Below are positions 62,056-64,000 of a stretch of 64,000 bases of DNA, one piece after another. This stretch comes from Verpa conica (Eukaryota; Ascomycota; Pezizomycetes; Pezizales; Morchellaceae). The DNA lies in the NCBI GenBank assembly GCA_033030425.1, contig JAUFSD010000012.1, forward strand, positions 1,302,001-1,366,000, in the 5' to 3' direction. Numbering within the stretch: the first letter of the stretch is position 1; the number at the start of each line of letters is the position of its first letter. The notes below the pieces were generated by a model. That model worked only from the letters and a program-made list of their open reading frames with translations, searched no databases and had not been told where the DNA came from. The position numbers and the translations under genes were made by a program.

Positions 62056-62901
62056 ATGACAACGCAATTTCCTCACCCGGGACACATTGTGCATTCTTTT
62101 CTGCCTCGGTCCCCCCCCACAACATCCCCTCCACCATCCTCTCTAGGCCTATCAGACAGAGAAAATTTCATAGATAGTATGTTTAACCGACCTTTCCCTC
62201 TTTCCCTATCATCAGACTAACCTATCCGTAGGGTCTTTGGACTTTGACGGCATTCTTGCAAGCCTGGTGACGAAGCCAGCTGCAGAAGCGGCCCAGATTC
62301 TCACGGAGATACACCTAAAGGCTTACCGTGAAATTACCGCAGAGCAGTTTTTCCAGGCCAGTGATTACAAAATCACACAAGAGAACCGTTATCTCGATAT
62401 GTGTTGCCATATTAAGATGCTGTGCAATTTTGTGAAGAGGCTACAGGATCGCAACGAGATTGAACACTTTGTTCTTATTGTACATGTAAGTCTAGATCCT
62501 TATACCTATTAAGGTATGATTTATTCATAATGTAATAGGAGTTATGGGAGCAAGGGAACTATAACCTAGCCTTACCTTTGGCTATAGATCTATCCTACCG
62601 CCTTGGGATCCTCTCCGATTCTGGAAAACAAATTCTCGACTCCTTGAGCAAGAATCAGGGTGGTCCAAACCATTCCAACTACCGCAAAATCCTTAGACAG
62701 AGAATCATTAAAGGAAAGGAACGGATCCCAGTCCTTTTTCTACACCTCGTAGACCTTCGTGTCTTGACCCACCAGAATCTTACAACCGACGAGTGCATGT
62801 CGGTCCTACTCTGCCCCAAACAGATAGGGTTTTGTAAGATGTTGTTGCAATTCCTGAGCATTTCATGCGTTTGGGGGCGGTCTAAGACTAGAATGAACTA
62901 G
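62056..62901 (+). CDS. Hypothetical helical protein
   Basis: Exons 62056..62176, 62232..62485 and 62539..62901 join in frame to 245 residues. I chose the ATG in AAAAAATGAC; an upstream in-frame ATG at 61972 lies in a duplicated 17-bp word. The first 40 residues are Pro-rich (FLPRSPPTTSPPPSS). From residue 41 the protein is helical: DFDGILASLVTKPAAEAAQI, LTEIHLKAYREITAEQFFQA, MLCNFVKRLQDRNEIEHFVL and LAIDLSYRLGILSDSGKQIL. No family is recognised. The C-terminal 60 residues are less regular, so a missed intron there is possible. Confidence 0.5.
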
Positions 62902-63478
62902 AGCGTTGGTACATGTGTTTTATCGTGAAGGACAAATTAAACTGGTTACATACTTCCTTTTACTCGAGTTGTGCTTTTAGGATTAAATCTGATCACAAGT
63001 TCAATTACTATACTTTCCATGAGCCCTTAGGATGAGCCTGGGCATCCTAGGATATATAAACCAATCGGGCGCAGCCTTGTGGCTTCTTGATGGTGCGCAG
63101 TACATATAAGATTTACACGTTGTGAACATACTAGTACAGTCGCTCGTGACCAGGGATCTAAAGAGTAACGGGCTGGAAACTCCTACCGCGGTTAGCCAAG
63201 TGACTATACGTAACGCCAGTAACTTTCATACCCGGGGAATCGGTGGAGATAAATCATTGGTGTTCTTCCTTGTAACTAACTAAATAAGACACATCTCGTT
63301 TCAAGCTATAATGTTATGTTTATTTTTAGGGTGTAAAAGATGGGAGCGGGTGCCAAGAACAACACCTTTAAACCCACAAGCGCGGACACACGAAAGGGGC
63401 TGAAAATCTCGACACGAGTATTTAACCTCAGAGAGTCTGCCCCGCATCCCATCAACACCACAGCAAAGAGTATTCGGT

Positions 63479-64000
63479 ATGTCAAGACAAGTAGCACCAG
63501 AGTTTAGAGCGCTGATGGAGCAAATGGGAAACACCCTTAAACCAGAACCACTCCGGGTATATTAATTCGTATAATAGTGTGACATTACTATGCTAACAAA
63601 GAGTAGGAGATATTTCGAGAGTACTGGAAGATCGACGTACGCCGCTGGACAGAGTTGGATGATGAAATCATAAAGAAGGTTGAGAATGAGATTAGAAGGA
63701 GGGTTTTACCTACACGGATTCCTCAGGATGAGAATGAGAGGGAAGAGTTTTACGCATGTTTAACACGCTTAACGAATGATGCATGGGGTAAGAGTTGGCA
63801 GAATAGGAAACATGAAAACACTAGGAAATCAAAGCAACTAAAAAGGCTAAAGGGTAAGTCATTAGATAAGCCCCCCTCCCTCTTTGTCAATTAACAGATA
63901 CTAGGTACTAACAAGTCAATAACAAGGATCGAGTGAGGGGGCTACTCCAAACCCGACCTCAAGCGAAGCGACCCCAAATAAACCGATACTAGACCAGGAG
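63479..64000 (+). CDS. Small basic protein, paralogue of the gene at 59624 (3' end beyond window)
   Basis: Exons 63479..63556, 63607..63853 and 63927 onward are read. The second intron has a perfect GTAAGT donor, a TACTAAC branch site and an AACAAG acceptor, and exon 3 stays open to the last base of the window (SSEGATPNPTSSEATPNK...). The core REYWKIDVRRWTELDDEII then KKVENEIRRRV matches the 59624 protein. A Lys/Arg-rich stretch follows (KHENTRKSKQLKRLKGK). The true start may lie further up: an open segment from 63340 encodes PHPINTTAKSI, close to PHQLTAKTVYS in the paralogue, but I could not find splice sites that join it. Confidence 0.5.

Overview
The window reads as chromosomal DNA of a filamentous ascomycete (Pezizomycotina). 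Most genes carry one to five introns of roughly 40-100 bp, with GT-AG borders and CTAAC/CTGAC-type branch points. The gene families are fungal: Zn2Cys6 activator, Dal5/Tna1-type permease, GH5 mannanase, DUF3435, DUF3723 and F-box/ankyrin. A class cannot be named safely from sequence alone.

Left part (1 to about 27.7 kb) looks like ordinary chromosome. It carries an anion:cation symporter-type MFS permease, a Nit-type nitrilase whose catalytic Cys lies on a 76-bp exon, a 1719-residue membrane protein built around long tandem repeats, a gene-poor 5.7-kb stretch, a secreted GH5 beta-mannanase, an RNase III-like/dsRBD protein with degenerate catalytic residues, a Zn2Cys6 transcription factor, and a D-galactonate dehydratase-type enolase-superfamily enzyme with a probable GC-AG intron. 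Several of these fit a plant-biomass or sugar-acid lifestyle.

Right part (about 28 kb to the end) changes character. It opens with a DUF3435 tyrosine recombinase plus C2H2 fingers on the + strand (28869-31218), preceded by short direct repeats. Downstream, within 24 kb, lie the other hallmark accessory genes of Starship giant transposons: DUF3723 (40.7-43.5 kb), a patatin-like phospholipase (44.2-47.3 kb) and a ferric reductase (50.25-52.0 kb). Between and beyond them sit DNA-binding proteins (two Myb/SANT-like, one MADS-like, one bZIP-like), a pseudokinase, a GPI-type wall protein, an acidic chromo-like protein, an F-box/ankyrin protein and many small lineage-specific genes. Minisatellites, two TIR-flanked elements and a dispersed repeat family are concentrated here. 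I interpret this as the 5' (captain) end and at least 35 kb of cargo of an undescribed Starship. Its left border should lie between 27.72 and 28.87 kb, and its right end is beyond the window.

Exon structures were built by hand from splice signals and frame continuity. The patatin-like gene has two apparent one-base homopolymer frameshifts, and the RNase III-like gene may have a third, so either decay or assembly error is possible.
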